A stretch of DNA of 64,000 nt from Seriola aureovittata (taxonomy: Eukaryota; Chordata; Actinopteri; Carangiformes; Carangidae): positions 9,095,835 through 9,159,834 of the forward strand of contig NC_079386.1 in NCBI RefSeq assembly GCF_021018895.1, in the 5' to 3' direction. The notes under the pieces are model-generated. The model was not told the DNA's origin. It made no database searches and saw nothing but the letters and a program-made list of their open reading frames with translations. The position numbers and the translations under genes were made by a program. This document shows, one piece after another, positions 12,301 through 23,824 of the stretch. Position 1 is the stretch's first letter. Each line of letters starts with the position of its first letter.

Positions 12301-15300
12301 CACTCGGCTGGATCTCGCTTGCTCCAAAACACTTTCCAGTCTGTAGTGGCAGGGTGAATGAGAAAGACATATACTGGAGATATGCAGATATGCTGAAAAT
12401 GATAAGAGGAAACATTAAACTCCTGCATTAGCGCACATAAAGGAAATCAGACCTGTGCCAACCAAATCAATTCTGGCTGTCACTCAACTCTTCTGCGATG
12501 GCATCTACTGTATATGTCATTCTGTATATAATTTCCTGCTCTTAAGAGGTTGCACATTTAAAATGCCATACATTTGCATTAAAATTAAAGGTCAGAAAAA
12601 GACAAAGCCTACATTTTCATGACCCTGTTAAACAGAATTTCTACTTGTCGGTTAACTGAGATTTTCATTTTGAAACCTTTTATATCTATTCATAACTGTG
12701 TTGTTCCCAGATTCAATTTCTTAAAGCCTGTTTGTCTTTACTTTACCTCTGGGCTCACCAGAGCTGTCCATGTCAATACATTGACTAAATGAATAATAGA
12801 TGCTTTTTTGTGGGATCCTTGTGCTAAGCTGTTTTCTCGGCATGCGATGCTCACACGCTGGTGAAATCTGGAAAATGTTCTTTGGCAGAATAGGTGGCAG
12901 AATTGTGACCGTAACACTTTTCTGTGTCACTTTGAGAGGCTTTTTATCGTTTTTATCGTTAGTCTACTTAATCATCACTCAGAGGGCGAAATTCTCAGAA
13001 CACTACACATTTGACCTTTTCTACCTGTCAAAATTGATATGGATAGGAAAAGCTCGCTTGGTAAACTAATACAGTTCAACCAGGAAAAAACTCTTAAACA
13101 TCCAGAGTTATTTCTGTATGTAAAGCAATGTGCAAGGTGCAGATTACTTAAGAGTTATATCAGCACGCTTAATACTCGCGCATGAACCTTGCTTAGGCCG
13201 TAGGCATGTGTCTCAAGCTTTGTTTGTAGCCTCAAGCGTTGTATGTAAAGACACGTTATTGCCAGTTGGCTGTCATGAAATAATCCCTTCTCTGCTAGTT
13301 AGGAATGGTGTAGCATTTTATGGAGGGCCACTTTTTTTTTTTTTGGTGAGCTCTTCATGTTGACTTTTTTTTTTTTATCATAGTTGAAGTGAGAGGTGCT
13401 GTTTGACTGCATGACTTCAAACTCTTCTCTCACCACTGATGTTTGAACTACAAAAGGACAAAAAAAAGACTACAGTACTGAATCAAATATGTGATCTGAA
13501 ATGAACTTTAAAATTACATCAGACATATTTTTAGTTCATGGCTCATAATAAAATTCATTACTGCATCCTCCTCTGGTCATGTCCAACACTGACGTCTGTA
13601 CTCACGAGTTGTGTTGTTTACGGTGTAACTCCTCGCCTTGACGGACATGACTCACTTGTGTTAGACGCATTACAGCAAGAAGGCCCTGACTAATCGCTGC
13701 ATCATGGAGCACTGGAGTGGTGGAGTACTATTCAGTGAACATGGGGATGGTCCCCTTTACCCAAAAAAGATAGCCCAATTAAACTAACCAATTGGAATTG
13801 AGTGAGCCTGGTTGTCTACCTGTTGTGGAGGTTAGAAAATGCCACTTCTACTCATTGCTCATTCCGGACGATACAAGAGCCATTATTCTTGCAGTCATTA
13901 CTAAGCAAAATGTCAATAGCTTATTAGAGAGAGAGAGACATGGTAAGAGAGATGGATGGTGGAGGGAGGGAACACAAGAGGAAGAGAGCAGAAAAAAGGA
14001 AAGAAAGGCGCCTTGAATAGAAACCAGAATGTAGACATTTTCACTCAAATACAACAAAACAAACTTTCATGCAGGGTCAAGAGTTTCAGCATACATGTGA
14101 CAACAATGGATGATCAGTTCCGCGTTGGCGCTGTCATTTGTTTTTAATGGGTTGGTAATGTACCAACACCCACATCTTTCTAAGCTCTTTCTACCGTCAT
14201 CCTTCCCTCTAACTAACTCAGCCGTTCAACTGAAAAGCTGTCAAAGTCCTGTGAAATATCTTTCCTGCGTCCAGTTGCATGAACATTAAGCAATATCACG
14301 TACGGCAGAGTGAAATGACTGACTCTGCTCCCTCTGCTTTCTCTCTTTCTTTTCTCCATCTCCTTTCCTTTTTTTTTCTTCCTCCCTCTTCTTCCTTCAC
14401 TCTCGCGCTTTTGCTCCTCTGTCGGTTTTTCTCTCAGCATTGTACAAATGTTTTTCTTGTCTAAGGAACCGTTCCATATGTTTGCAATCACTGGCTCCCT
14501 TGCCTGCACAGATCATTTAGCAGGCTCCCTCATACATTTCAATTAGGCCCACCTAGCGCAGCCACAGACATGGGAAAGCAATATTGATTTCTTGATATCC
14601 TGTGCGTGGGTCCGACCAAATTAACGCTTGTACTGGGAAATATGATAGATCCATAACAATTCACTTGTGTTCGTTACCATATGTGTGCTATGTATGGCTC
14701 GTTAGTATACAGAGAAACGTCAGGTGTTCAACTAATTAAAACTCATATGTGTGACAGCTGTCCCGAGTGCACTCCGAGTATGGTTAACTGACATGACTTA
14801 ATAATAACATAATGTAAATGTAAAAGCATAGTTCAGCCTTCCTGCCTGTAAAGAGGGCTTTACAAGGCTATTATCAAAAATGAACTAAAATAAAACCCCT
14901 GTTTTGCTGGAGTGACAAAAGGAAAGTGATAGATGCCTGGCAAGACGTAGCAGGCAGCCTCAAAGTGATGTAGGCATTTACTAAACGTTGCCTGCATCCT
15001 GAAATGTACTTATTATGTGGGTGCGGGGGGGGGGGGGGTTATTAGTCGCTGCCTGGTAGCTGTCTATCACTCTCTGCCACCTCATTCTTTCTCATGACAC
15101 TGCTGGAGCCCAGAGAGAGCCATCAGTCAAAGTTCAGGAGACAGGGACGCTATATTAAAAAGCTAATGGGACTTCTTCAGACGCTGTTTACAGTTGAATT
15201 CATCTTTAACTGACAATGTTTGTTATGGTTAATATTTAGAGAAGATTGTAAAATATTGTTGGAAGTTGCTGGTTGATATATAGAATATAGTTCCACATTT

Positions 15301-15347
15301 TATTTGCTAATCAGACTGACACTAATATTTGTACATTGTTATAAACA
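9391..15347. other. Unique non-coding DNA
   Basis: No gene, RNA gene or mobile element recognised. T-runs at 9925-9937, 13331-13344 and 13365-13377, a purine-rich stretch at 13926-14010 and a pyrimidine-rich stretch at 14326-14440, and a 14-nt G-run at 15025-15038. The purine and pyrimidine stretches are roughly complementary in character but not in sequence. Confidence 0.6.
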
Positions 15348-15680
15348 CAGTGGTGAAAAGTCACCCGCTGTGCTTTAGTACAATTTCTAGTAATAAGTAA
15401 GATAATACTTTCAATTCATGAGACTTTGTAGTTGTACTTCAGTACATTATTGAAGGGAATATTCAACAGCGCTTAATAGTTACTATGCAGATTAACATTT
15501 AACATTCAAAATATGTGATGAATTTATACGATATAATGCATTGTAATAGAATAAACTACTCAATGATATATTAAGCAGTTAGAATTAATGTTTCTGAACC
15601 GAGTAATATTAATGAAGTAATATATCACTCTGCATAATGAGTACATTTACTCGATATTTTAAGTAACAAACGTAATTTCC
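15348..15680 (+). repeat. Diverged teleost MITE-like repeat
   Basis: Starts with CAGTGGTGAAAAGTCAC and contains repeated TACTT/AGTA phrases (GTAGTTGTACTTCAGTACAT, CATAATGAGTACATTTACTC) typical of an AT-rich fish repeat built from AGTAC motifs. The right end is less clear. No coding sequence. Confidence 0.5.
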
Positions 15681-16019
15681 ATCCATAAAAAAATCCCAAA
15701 CCTGGGTGTTGGCTAACCGATATAATGCTACCCAGCCATTACTATTACCAACATATATTCTAATTCATTTTAATGCCTCCAATATCTAAAGACGCCCAAC
15801 CCAGACTACCCTCTAGGTCTCATCACATAAAAGCCTGGCTGGGCTCCATGTACTCACTTTGCATACAGATTATATCAAGTAAAATATCAGTGTCTGTATT
15901 ATGTACAGCATGTTACTATTTTAAGCACACTGCAATCTACTTAATAAACAGAGTAAATTCTTTTCATTCATTGTGCCACTTCCACTCTGTTACTTAGTAA
16001 CTCAAGTGTTCAGTCCATA

Positions 16020-16345
16020 AAGATTCAATAGGGATGATTTAGAGTAACTCACAGGCATTTAATTCAGATATGGAGGCCGTTTGCAGCTAATGCTGACTAA
16101 TTGTTCCAGTCAAGTAGCAGCCATGGCTTTGCCCTCTTATAAAGATACATGTCCAGCCTTGTGGTTCATTGCTGTTCAAGGGTTGGGTCGAGGGGGGGGG
16201 GGTAGAGTCTGACATTTCTAGTAATTATCTTTATCAAGATGGGAGGCCTCTCAATTAGAGTGGCACTTGATTAAAACTAATGGCTCTCCCTCTTGGGCCA
16301 GTGAGCTGGTTGACAGGGACAGCATCAAGTTCAAGGGACTCTAGT
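16020..16345. other. Candidate conserved non-coding block
   Basis: Balanced-composition sequence with clustered AATTAG/TAATTA-type homeodomain cores (CTAGTAATTATCTTTATCAA, CTCTCAATTAGAGTGGCACT, GATTAAAACTAATGG) and a GATA-like TTATCAAGA. Interrupted only by an 11-nt G-run at 16192-16202. No coding frame. Inference only. Confidence 0.3.
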
Positions 16346-17635
16346 GAAAAAAGTGTGGTTTTCTTTAATTCTAGGACAATAAAATGATATATTTACTTCA
16401 TCAATCTGAGGACAATGTGTGGATACAAATCTTTAGCATGTTTGGCATACATGAAAACTTAAGTCACATGACATATCGGCATGGCATGAAAAGTGAAGCA
16501 CTATTAGTTTGATGGCTGCAGCATTACTTTAAGTATTCAGTTAAATGTAAGGCCATTATCATCTTTACCACTGCCGTAATTCCAAGTTCATCTAAAAACT
16601 CCTTTCTCTATATTTCACATAACACAAGACACACTCACTTGGAGGTTGTGTCTTGCCTCCCTGTGTAATGACAGCCTTAATGGAAAACAAAACTGGCTCT
16701 CTGGGGAGTGTGATGGTCAGGCTGGCCATTACAGAGTCACTCAATAGCAGCTGATTGACTCGCTCCCCTCCTCCGTTATAAGCCTGTTAAGCTGCTACTC
16801 AGCGTCAGAGCTGTGCTCTGGGCACTCTCAGTATCACTGGTCCTTGCCTTTATAGGCTGCTGGATAAAGTGCTTACCCTGATTTAGTAAAACTAAATAGT
16901 TGAAGACCTCATTTGTGATTGGTGGGGATATATATTCCATCAGAGAGGAGCAAGCACAGTAACCTCAAGCAGAGAACTCAGGCAGGGTTCAGAGTAGGAG
17001 TTTGTCATCATTGTAAAAAGTGAGGACCAACTTAACATAAAGTCAGAGCCAATTGCTGACACTGGTATTGCAGAGTATTGCAGTTGTGCGAGAAGACGGA
17101 CAGTTGGTGAATGCAACATGTCACATCATCCCAGAGCATCCAGGGTGTTATCTGTCTATCAAATGCAGCATGTTTTTTTCCTCATTCCTCGTTTAATACA
17201 TGGCTATTCCCTCAGTAACTACGTACACATGTGCTGTACTTGTACAAATTTGATGTACTTTACTTGCCCCAAGAATAAACTATACTTTTTATTTGATACT
17301 TGAACAGATAAAGATTTTACATTAAAAAGCATACAATAAGCTTACACTATAGCACACACTGTCAAAAGATTTAAGCTGCTCCCCAGCCTTTTTGGCTTTT
17401 GGCTAGTTGGGTCCACGTCCCCTGGTCATGTTGATGTCCATGAGCTGCTAGTTTTGTCAAAGAGACATTTTCACTTCTAAACTTCTTGCATGGTTTTATT
17501 TTAATAACTGTTCAAATGATCCAATATTTTACTAAAAAGACAAAAATAAAAGAAAAAGTCTTTATATTTCTTTTTTCTTCTTTCCTAACAAACCATTAGG
17601 AAGGGAACCGTGGGACTAAAATTCCTAACTGTGCC

Positions 17636-17745
17636 TAAAGTAGTTCAAACTAGCTCCACCTCAACCAGCAACAGCAGTAAAATGCTACTTACGCATTGAT
17701 ACGTTGGTATTAACAATCAAATAATTTAATTTATAATTATATACC
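17636..17745 (+). repeat. Internal fragment of the AGTAC-rich repeat family
   Basis: AGTAGTTCAAACTAGCTCC followed by CAACAGCAGTAAAATGCTAC resembles the middle of the family represented at 15348-15680, a part that seems missing from that copy. Identification is from memory of the family, with low certainty. Confidence 0.4.
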
Positions 17746-17980
17746 AGTCACCACCCCCATAGGATAATATGTCTATATTTAGCAAGAGGAAAATGAAATG
17801 ATTATACTCAATTATGCCTTTAAAAAACTTTTACTACATCATACTACATATTATTGCAATGTAGTTGCCTTTCCTATACCAGCCTCAGTTCTTTGAGGTA
17901 CGTATTAAACAAGCTGTTGGATACAGCATTTTGGATGATTTCATGGTGCTAATAGAAGCATCGCAAGCTGCAAATCCCTA

Positions 17981-18091
17981 TTAAGTGGAGGTATGGGGAC
18001 TATGGAAGCTTGCATTAGCTGAATCATTGCCATGTTCCCGAAACATCTTGATGAGGAGTACTTTGTCACATGGTGCATTATCATGAAGGGA
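17981..18091 (-). pseudogene. Possible mariner-type transposase remnant
   Basis: One minus-strand frame reads SLHDNAPCDKVLLIKMFREH and continues about 16 residues to HSPHTST and a stop. HDNAP(C/x)HK...F followed by HPPYSP is the second-aspartate region of mariner transposases, so this could be a small decayed piece. The frame is closed by stops on its upstream side and I see no terminal repeats or other catalytic motifs. It may also be chance. Confidence 0.28.
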
Positions 18092-18946
18092 TGCACTTTA
18101 TCAGCAACAATGCTTATGTACGTACTTTACAAAGAAGCCTTATATGTGTCATTATACCAGCATGTGCTTCCTCTGACAAAGCGCAGGACGGATCCGTGCA
18201 TTGATTCCCAATTTGAACCTGTTTTGCTGTTCACGTGTGCTAGTATTCTGCCTCTGTTGCTCAACCACTGTTGCCACGAACATGAGTTTAAAAAGTTTCG
18301 AAAAATACTTTATGTTTTTCACACCATCCTCTGGAAACTCTAGAAAGCATAATGTGTCAATATCCCAGGTATTTCTGCTGTGATCTTGTCGGGATTCCAA
18401 CGATTATATCTCAATAAAAGTCAGTTTAGTTATATATCTTGATCATGACAGTGTTTATATAAAAATCATGCAAAGAAGTCAGTCATTGTTAAGCGACATG
18501 ATAACCTCTTTGTGTTAACAAGCGTATAGCTACTAAAATGGTAACTGCACTGCATAAAATGTTGCCGTACCCCATAGAAACACATAGACTAATACAAGGG
18601 CATGTTCAAATGTGATTTAGTGACAAGTAATAGCCCTAATGTGCACTCACTAAGATATAAATATGTTGGCACACACATTGGGAGACAAACCGACACACAC
18701 ATTCTATCTTCCCTTTCTCCATTTCCCCTGTTCCTCCTACCTCAGGGAATCTGATCACCTCCTGATGTGAGGCTTAGAAACAGTAATGCAATAGACAGTC
18801 AACTTATATTTCCCCAGTGAGACAGCCACAGCAAAAACTTCATATTCTTCAGCGACCACACAGCTGAGGGAGGAGATGGCTGCAGGACATCAAGGGGAAG
18901 AGTCAAGGAGATGGATGGATGGATAGATATATAAATGGATATATAC

Positions 18947-18949
<3 letters not shown>

Positions 18950-18981
<32 letters not shown>
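18950..18981 (+). repeat. (AC)16 microsatellite
   Basis: Pure AC run preceded by GGAT units and followed by AT-rich steps. Confidence 0.92.
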
Positions 18982-18986
<5 letters not shown>

Positions 18987-20405
18987 TATATAAATATATA
19001 AACATGCCATTTTTCAATATTTCATGTTGAACTCACTAGCAGATGCTGTAGTAGGATGGTTCAATTCTAAGAGTGAAACAAGGCCAAAGATTTGGGGTGA
19101 AGGCTCTAAAGTAGAGGCAATCAATACCATGAAGCTGCCTCACTTGCTGAACGTCGGGCAAGCCCGACGGCCTGAACCGGCTAATGGCACCTAATCATAT
19201 CAGTGGGAGGAAACTCTAACCACTGAGCTTGCCCTAAAATGGGTGCATCCCATCAATCTGGCCAGGAGAAAGTGAAAAAGGAAAAGCGCAAAGAGGGAGA
19301 GAGATAAGGAAGGAAAGCGATGTAGAGACAAGAAACTCTAGCTGTAGCATTTGTGAATAGATGAAATAGGCAGACAAACATAGTAGCTGTGTTTACACGC
19401 AGTCAGTCTAGCAAACAAGAACACACAGAGTCACAGATGTGATGCAGCCTACACAGTCCAGCAGTATTACACAGATAACATGAGTGTGTGAGTGAATGAT
19501 CAGAATTCAGTGTGGCGCCTGTAGGCAATGCCTTCTCGTGACCAATTGGAGGCCATTACATCAACTGTGAGTGTGTTTGAATTTCTGAATTAGTGAGCTG
19601 TTTTGCATTATTTCATAGACAATACTCATTTATTTAACCACAAAAAAATCTATTTCAAGAAGTGACCTGTTCAAGCCGGGGGCCAACAACATATGGCAGC
19701 TAACACAAAGTATTCCACAAAATCCTAAGTAAAAAGAAATAACAAACATTCCTAATGCAATCATATTAAAACAATTTAATCATAGAAATCTGAGAAAATA
19801 AAAATCACTGAAGGAGTCTAAGACTTAAAACAAAATCCCAAAGCCTTAGCAGCTGCAAAACAGTCCCATAGGGAACAGCACAGATAAAAGAATATTTACA
19901 TTTTTGTTGAATAAATTTATATGATTAATTCATTAGTAAAATCAAAAGGAAATTAATCCACAGTCATTTTTATGACTGATTAAAGTCATTAATGACACGA
20001 AAAGGTGAACATTTTCTGGTCTCAGCTTTGTAAGGATTTGCTGTCTTATTCTTTTTCATCATTGAAAAGTGAAGTTGGACAAAAAAAAAAGAAGCTATTT
20101 TAAGATGTTATACTTGGATTTATAGAAGATGTTATAGAATAATAATAATTAAAGATCAGGATCAAAATATTCATTACTTTGAATCACAGAGTATAGAGCA
20201 GAGAAGATACTAAAAACTAACAGGAGAGTCTGTATCCAGAGTCCAGCTGCACTTCTTCAGAGTCTGCTGAGCGGCTTCGTTGGCTGAAACATCTCTAGCT
20301 ACACTTTGCACTCATTACTCAATACCGTCATGCTACTTTGTCACTTCTGGACAAGCTCAGATTCCACAAAATTACACACACAAACACACACAAAATGAGT
20401 GCATC

Positions 20406-20449
20406 CACACACACACACGCACAAACACACACACACACACACACACACA
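20406..20449 (+). repeat. Interrupted CA microsatellite
   Basis: CA units broken by GCACAAA; flanked by further CACAAA-type motifs from 20373. Confidence 0.9.
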
Positions 20450-21879
20450 TGTAAGATGTGCCCGTACCCATGTACGCAGCAAACAACAAACGCTTCCCCT
20501 GCACAAACACAAACTAAAACAACATCATGCTCTCTTTCCTGGATTGACGGCCATGACTAAGAGAGAATAAAACTGATTCATAGTTGGGGGAAGACAGAGA
20601 AACTCAATAAAAGAGCTCAGATTATACAATGAGAAAAGCCAGTGTGTGCATGCCCACCTGTGTGCGCACATGAAAGCGTGCATGTGTGCGCGCTTCAACA
20701 AAGCCTGGTAGTGAGGAGACGAGAGAAATGCCATCTGAGCCAGAAGCGTGGGAGGCAAGGTGTCAAATAATACTTGAGGAAATGCATCGGCAACAAAGAG
20801 GAGCCAGGTGTAATACACTCATGAATAAATATGCTGAAGGCTGGAATTGATCATTAGTGCTGTCTGGGGGAGGTAAAAAAAAACAAGGATGAATAGAGGC
20901 TTTGCAATTTGATGAGTGATATCGAAGCTTGGAAAGATCCTTGAGAGACGCTTTCTATTGTCAGTGATGATGCTTTGCTAGTTTTTGCCTGTGCTGTCTA
21001 ATTACTGCTTTTCCTTGCTCTATTTTAGTACCTGTTTTCCTAAAATTGCTACATAACTGCCTTTGCTTTACAATATGAATTGTAATTTTATTTTATGTTT
21101 TGCATAAAATTCTTTGTATATCTCTTCTATTTACATTTGTCACAAATTATGATGATGCAATTCATGAAGTTAAAAACATGAACTCTTTCTGTAGACTGCG
21201 CCAAGTGTACTTTGTTTCCTGCTGTACCAAAACTGAGCTGGACATAATGCTCCGGGGCCCTTGTCTCGTAGAGTGTGATGTAAGGCCAGGGAACAAAAGG
21301 TTGTCTTGCCTGCCTCTGCTGAGGAGTGGAGCAGCACGGTTCTTAATTGGTGCTCTGATCAGAGAGGGATCTGGGCTGAGGGACCCGCAGCTCCCAGCAG
21401 CACTGTCATCCTGGGAACACTAGGGTGTTGCTCCTGTCTGTCTTGATTAATGACCTCTCCCTTTGACCCCTCCCATGAGCCCTGACAGGCACCTCGCTGG
21501 AGCAGGTGCAAGCACAAATACAAAGTGCATACACTCACAAAAGCATGCGGACACACACTGACATGCATGCTTGTATGTTGAATTACACATGTATACAGTC
21601 GTGCAGCTGGGTTTAATGAGTGGCTTTCTGAGGAAAGAGCAGGGTAGCAGCTCTAATTGAATCAAAAGGGAGGCAGCCTTATTGGCCATTGCTGACAGCC
21701 CACACACAAACACATGCACACTCTAGTTTACATTCATCATCCTGCTATGGCCGCTCAAATGAAATATAGATGACCTGAAGTGCACCTGTTGTTAGGCATT
21801 TGTGGGAAAGTGAAACGAGCACTGCACTGCATATTCCCCATGCAGCCTTATTTTGTTGTTGGTCAGCACCATTTCTAGG

Positions 21880-22095
21880 TGCTATTATTTAATCTCAGGC
21901 TCCGGTAATAAATCTGACTCCTTCACGCTCATGCTCTCCACTTGTAGTTTGGGTACCAGTGAGCATGAGGAAATATGCGAATCAGAAAGTCGGGGAGCTC
22001 TCTTTGGCGCAGTCAAAGGCCCCGCGATGGAACGTCCAAGCGGTAATTGCGCTGCAGGTGTCGCATTGACATTCGATCCACTTCCGGTCTTCATG
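21880..22095. other. Relatively CpG-rich block next to the Tc1 element
   Basis: About 215 bp with more CpG than its surroundings (for example CCCCGCGATGGAACGTCCAA and GGTAATTGCGCTGCAGG). Both strands are open over much of it, but no splice sites, motif or recognisable protein appear. Could be a small regulatory element or a chance cluster. Confidence 0.25.
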
Positions 22096-22167
22096 GTGTC
22101 CCAGAGTTTCCGGGGAATCTTAGTGTTTTATTTTATCTCCTCCTTGCCTTAAATTATGCTAACCATA

Positions 22168-22390
22168 CAGTTGTGGTCAAAAGTTTACATACACTTGTAA
22201 AGAACATAATGTCATGGCTCTCTTGAGTTTCCAGTTATTTCTACAACTCTGATTTTTCTCTGATAGAGTGATTGGAACAGATACTTCTTTGTCACAAAAA
22301 ACATTCATGAAGTTTGGTTCTTTTGTGACTTTATTATGGGTTAACAGAAAAAGTGACAAAATCTGCTGGGTCAAAAATATACATACAGCA
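22168..22390 (+). repeat. Left terminal inverted repeat of Tc1 element (IR/DR type)
   Basis: A 223-bp arm that matches the reverse complement of 23582-23806. By direct reading I count eight substitutions and one 2-nt indel between the arms. The outer transposase-binding-like site lies at the very end (about 22171-22195, core GTTTACATACAC). A diverged inner copy lies at about 22363-22388 (core ATATACATACAG). Two sites per arm is the arrangement described for Sleeping Beauty-like elements. Confidence 0.95.
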
Positions 22391-22555
22391 ACATGAATTA
22401 GCAATTTTGGTCACTTAGAAAGTTGTGTCAATGAAATGAGCTTCATGGAATGACCTCTTAACTTCTTGTGAGTGATTATGAGTGACTACAGCTGGTGACT
22501 TCTCTGAGGCCATTTAAATAGGGCTCATTGGATACAAACGCCCACAAACGCTACA

Positions 22556-23578
22556 ATGGGAAAGTCAAAGGAGCTCAGCATGGATCTGAAAAAGCGAATC
22601 ATTGACTTGAACAAGTCAGGAAAGTCACTTGGAGCCATTTCAAAGCAGCTGCAGGTCCCAAGAGCAACAGTACAAACAATTGTTTGTAAGTATAAAGTGC
22701 ATGGCACTGTTTTGTCACTGCCACGATCAGGAAGAAAATGCAAGCTATCACCTGCTGCTGAGAGAAAATTGGTCAGGGGGGTGAAGAGTCAACTGAGAAC
22801 CATCAAAAAGCAGATCTGCCAAGAATTAGAAGCTGCTGGAACACAGGTGCCAGTGTCCACAGTCAAGCGTGTTTTGCATCTCCATGGACTGAGAGGCTGC
22901 CGTGCAAGAAGGAAGCCCTTGCTCCAAAAGCGGCACCTTAAGGCTCGACTGAAGTTTGCTGCTGATCACATGGACAAAGATAAGACCTTCTGGAGGGAAG
23001 TTCTGTGGTCAGACGAAACAAAAATTGAGCTGTTTGGCCACAATGCCCAGCAATATGTTTGGAGGAGAAAAGGTGAGGCCTTTAACCCCAAGAACACCAT
23101 GCCTACCCTCAAGCACGGTGGTGGTAGTATTATGCTGTGGGGCTGTTTTGCTACCAATGGAACTGGTGCTTTACAGAGAGTAAATGGGATAATGAAGAAG
23201 GAGGATTACCTTCAAATTCTTCAAGATAACCTAAAATCATCAGCCCGAAGGTTGGGTCTTGGGCGCAGTTGGGTGTTCCAACAGGACAATGACCCCAAAC
23301 ACACATCAAAAGTGGTAATGGAATGGCTAAATCAGGTTAGAATTAGGGTTTTAGAATGGCCTTCCCAAAGTCCTGACTTAAATCCCATTGAGAACATGTG
23401 GACAATGCTGAAGAAACAAGTCCGTGTCAGAAAGCCATCAAATTTAACTGAACTGCACCAATTCTGTCAAGAGGAGTGGTCAAAGATTCAACGAGAAGCT
23501 TGCCAGAAGCTTGTGGATGGCTACCAAAAGCGCCTAATTGAAGTGAAAATGGCCAAGGGACATGTAACCAAATATTAG
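22556..23578 (+). CDS. Tc1-type DD34E transposase, intact (340 aa)
   Basis: Catalyses excision and integration of the surrounding element at TA targets; acts in the nucleus. The frame is open from ATG to TAG with no frameshift. Residues about 1-110 form the paired-like double helix-turn-helix DNA-binding region (for example SLGAISKQLQVPRATVQ at 24-40), with a GRPR-like basic hinge (GRKCKLS, from residue 59). A basic, nuclear-localisation-like segment follows at about 99-125 (VKRV...RARRKPLLQKRH). The catalytic core shows WSDETKIELFG with Asp153, the glycine-rich box KHGGGSIMLWGCF at 186-198, QQDNDPKHTSK with Asp244, and SPDLNPIENMW with Glu279. Exactly 34 residues separate Asp244 and Glu279 (DD34E). 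The 340-aa length and triad spacing are those of Sleeping Beauty-type transposases. The start fits the family N-terminus (MGKSKELS). All key residues are present, so it is potentially functional. Confidence 0.97.
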   Translation: MGKSKELSMDLKKRIIDLNKSGKSLGAISKQLQVPRATVQTIVCKYKVHGTVLSLPRSGRKCKLSPAAERKLVRGVKSQLRTIKKQICQELEAAGTQVPVSTVKRVLHLHGLRGCRARRKPLLQKRHLKARLKFAADHMDKDKTFWREVLWSDETKIELFGHNAQQYVWRRKGEAFNPKNTMPTLKHGGGSIMLWGCFATNGTGALQRVNGIMKKEDYLQILQDNLKSSARRLGLGRSWVFQQDNDPKHTSKVVMEWLNQVRIRVLEWPSQSPDLNPIENMWTMLKKQVRVRKPSNLTELHQFCQEEWSKIQREACQKLVDGYQKRLIEVKMAKGHVTKY

Positions 23579-23581
23579 CAC

Positions 23582-23806
23582 TGCTGTATGTATATTTTTG
23601 ACCCAGCAGATTTGATCACTTTTTCTGTTAACCCATAATGAAGTCATAAAAGAACCAAACTTCATGAATGTTTTTTGTGACAAAGAAGTATCCATGTTCC
23701 AATCACTCTATCAGAGAAAAGTCAGACTTGTAGAAATAACGGGAAACTCAAGAGAGCCATGACATAATGTTCTTTACAAGTGTATGTAAACTTTTGACCA
23801 CAACTG
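23582..23806 (-). repeat. Right terminal inverted repeat of Tc1 element (IR/DR type)
   Basis: The 225-bp partner of the left arm, beginning a few bases after the transposase stop codon. It holds the inner site (TGTATGTATATTTTTGACCC) at about 23584-23603 and the outer site (GTGTATGTAAACTTTTGACC) at 23780-23799. The spacing between sites equals that of the left arm to within 2 nt. Confidence 0.95.
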
Positions 23807-23824
23807 TATATTGTACACAATATA
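23807..23824. other. TA target duplication at the edge of an 18-bp near-palindrome
   Basis: The right-hand TA of the Tc1 insertion is the first dinucleotide of TATATTGT-AC-ACAATATA, whose 8-bp arms are exactly complementary. The empty site would have been an AT-rich palindrome preceded by AACCA. Confidence 0.7.

Larger units (their letters stand above)
17746..22165. other. Unique non-coding DNA with CA repeats
   Basis: No gene seen. AT-rich across about 19720-20200. Holds GGAT repeats (18911-18927), (AC)16 at 18950-18981 followed by AT-rich steps, and an interrupted CA tract at 20406-20449. Frames through the CA tracts translate only as Thr-His or Val-Cys repeats. Confidence 0.6.
22168..23806 (+). 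mobile_element. Full-length Tc1/mariner (Tc1-type) DNA transposon
   Basis: A complete 1639-bp cut-and-paste transposon. The two ends begin with the same CAGTTGTGGTCAAAAG motif in inverted orientation, and the element is flanked by the TA dinucleotide duplication (22166-22167 and 23807-23808) that Tc1/mariner elements make on insertion. The terminal inverted repeats are about 223-225 bp and each holds two direct-repeat-like sites, the IR/DR layout known from Sleeping Beauty and other fish Tc1 elements. One uninterrupted transposase gene lies between them. The element sits in otherwise unique DNA with no other transposon touching it. By family knowledge it moves by transposase binding to the IR/DR sites, excision and reinsertion at TA. 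Intact ends plus an intact gene suggest a fairly recent insertion; whether it is still active cannot be told from sequence alone. Confidence 0.97.

Noticed and set aside
17380..17560. Possible further interspersed repeat (TGGTCATGTTGATGTCCATG region)
   Set aside because: Vague resemblance to fish repeats only; no termini, internal repeats or coding motifs to support a call.
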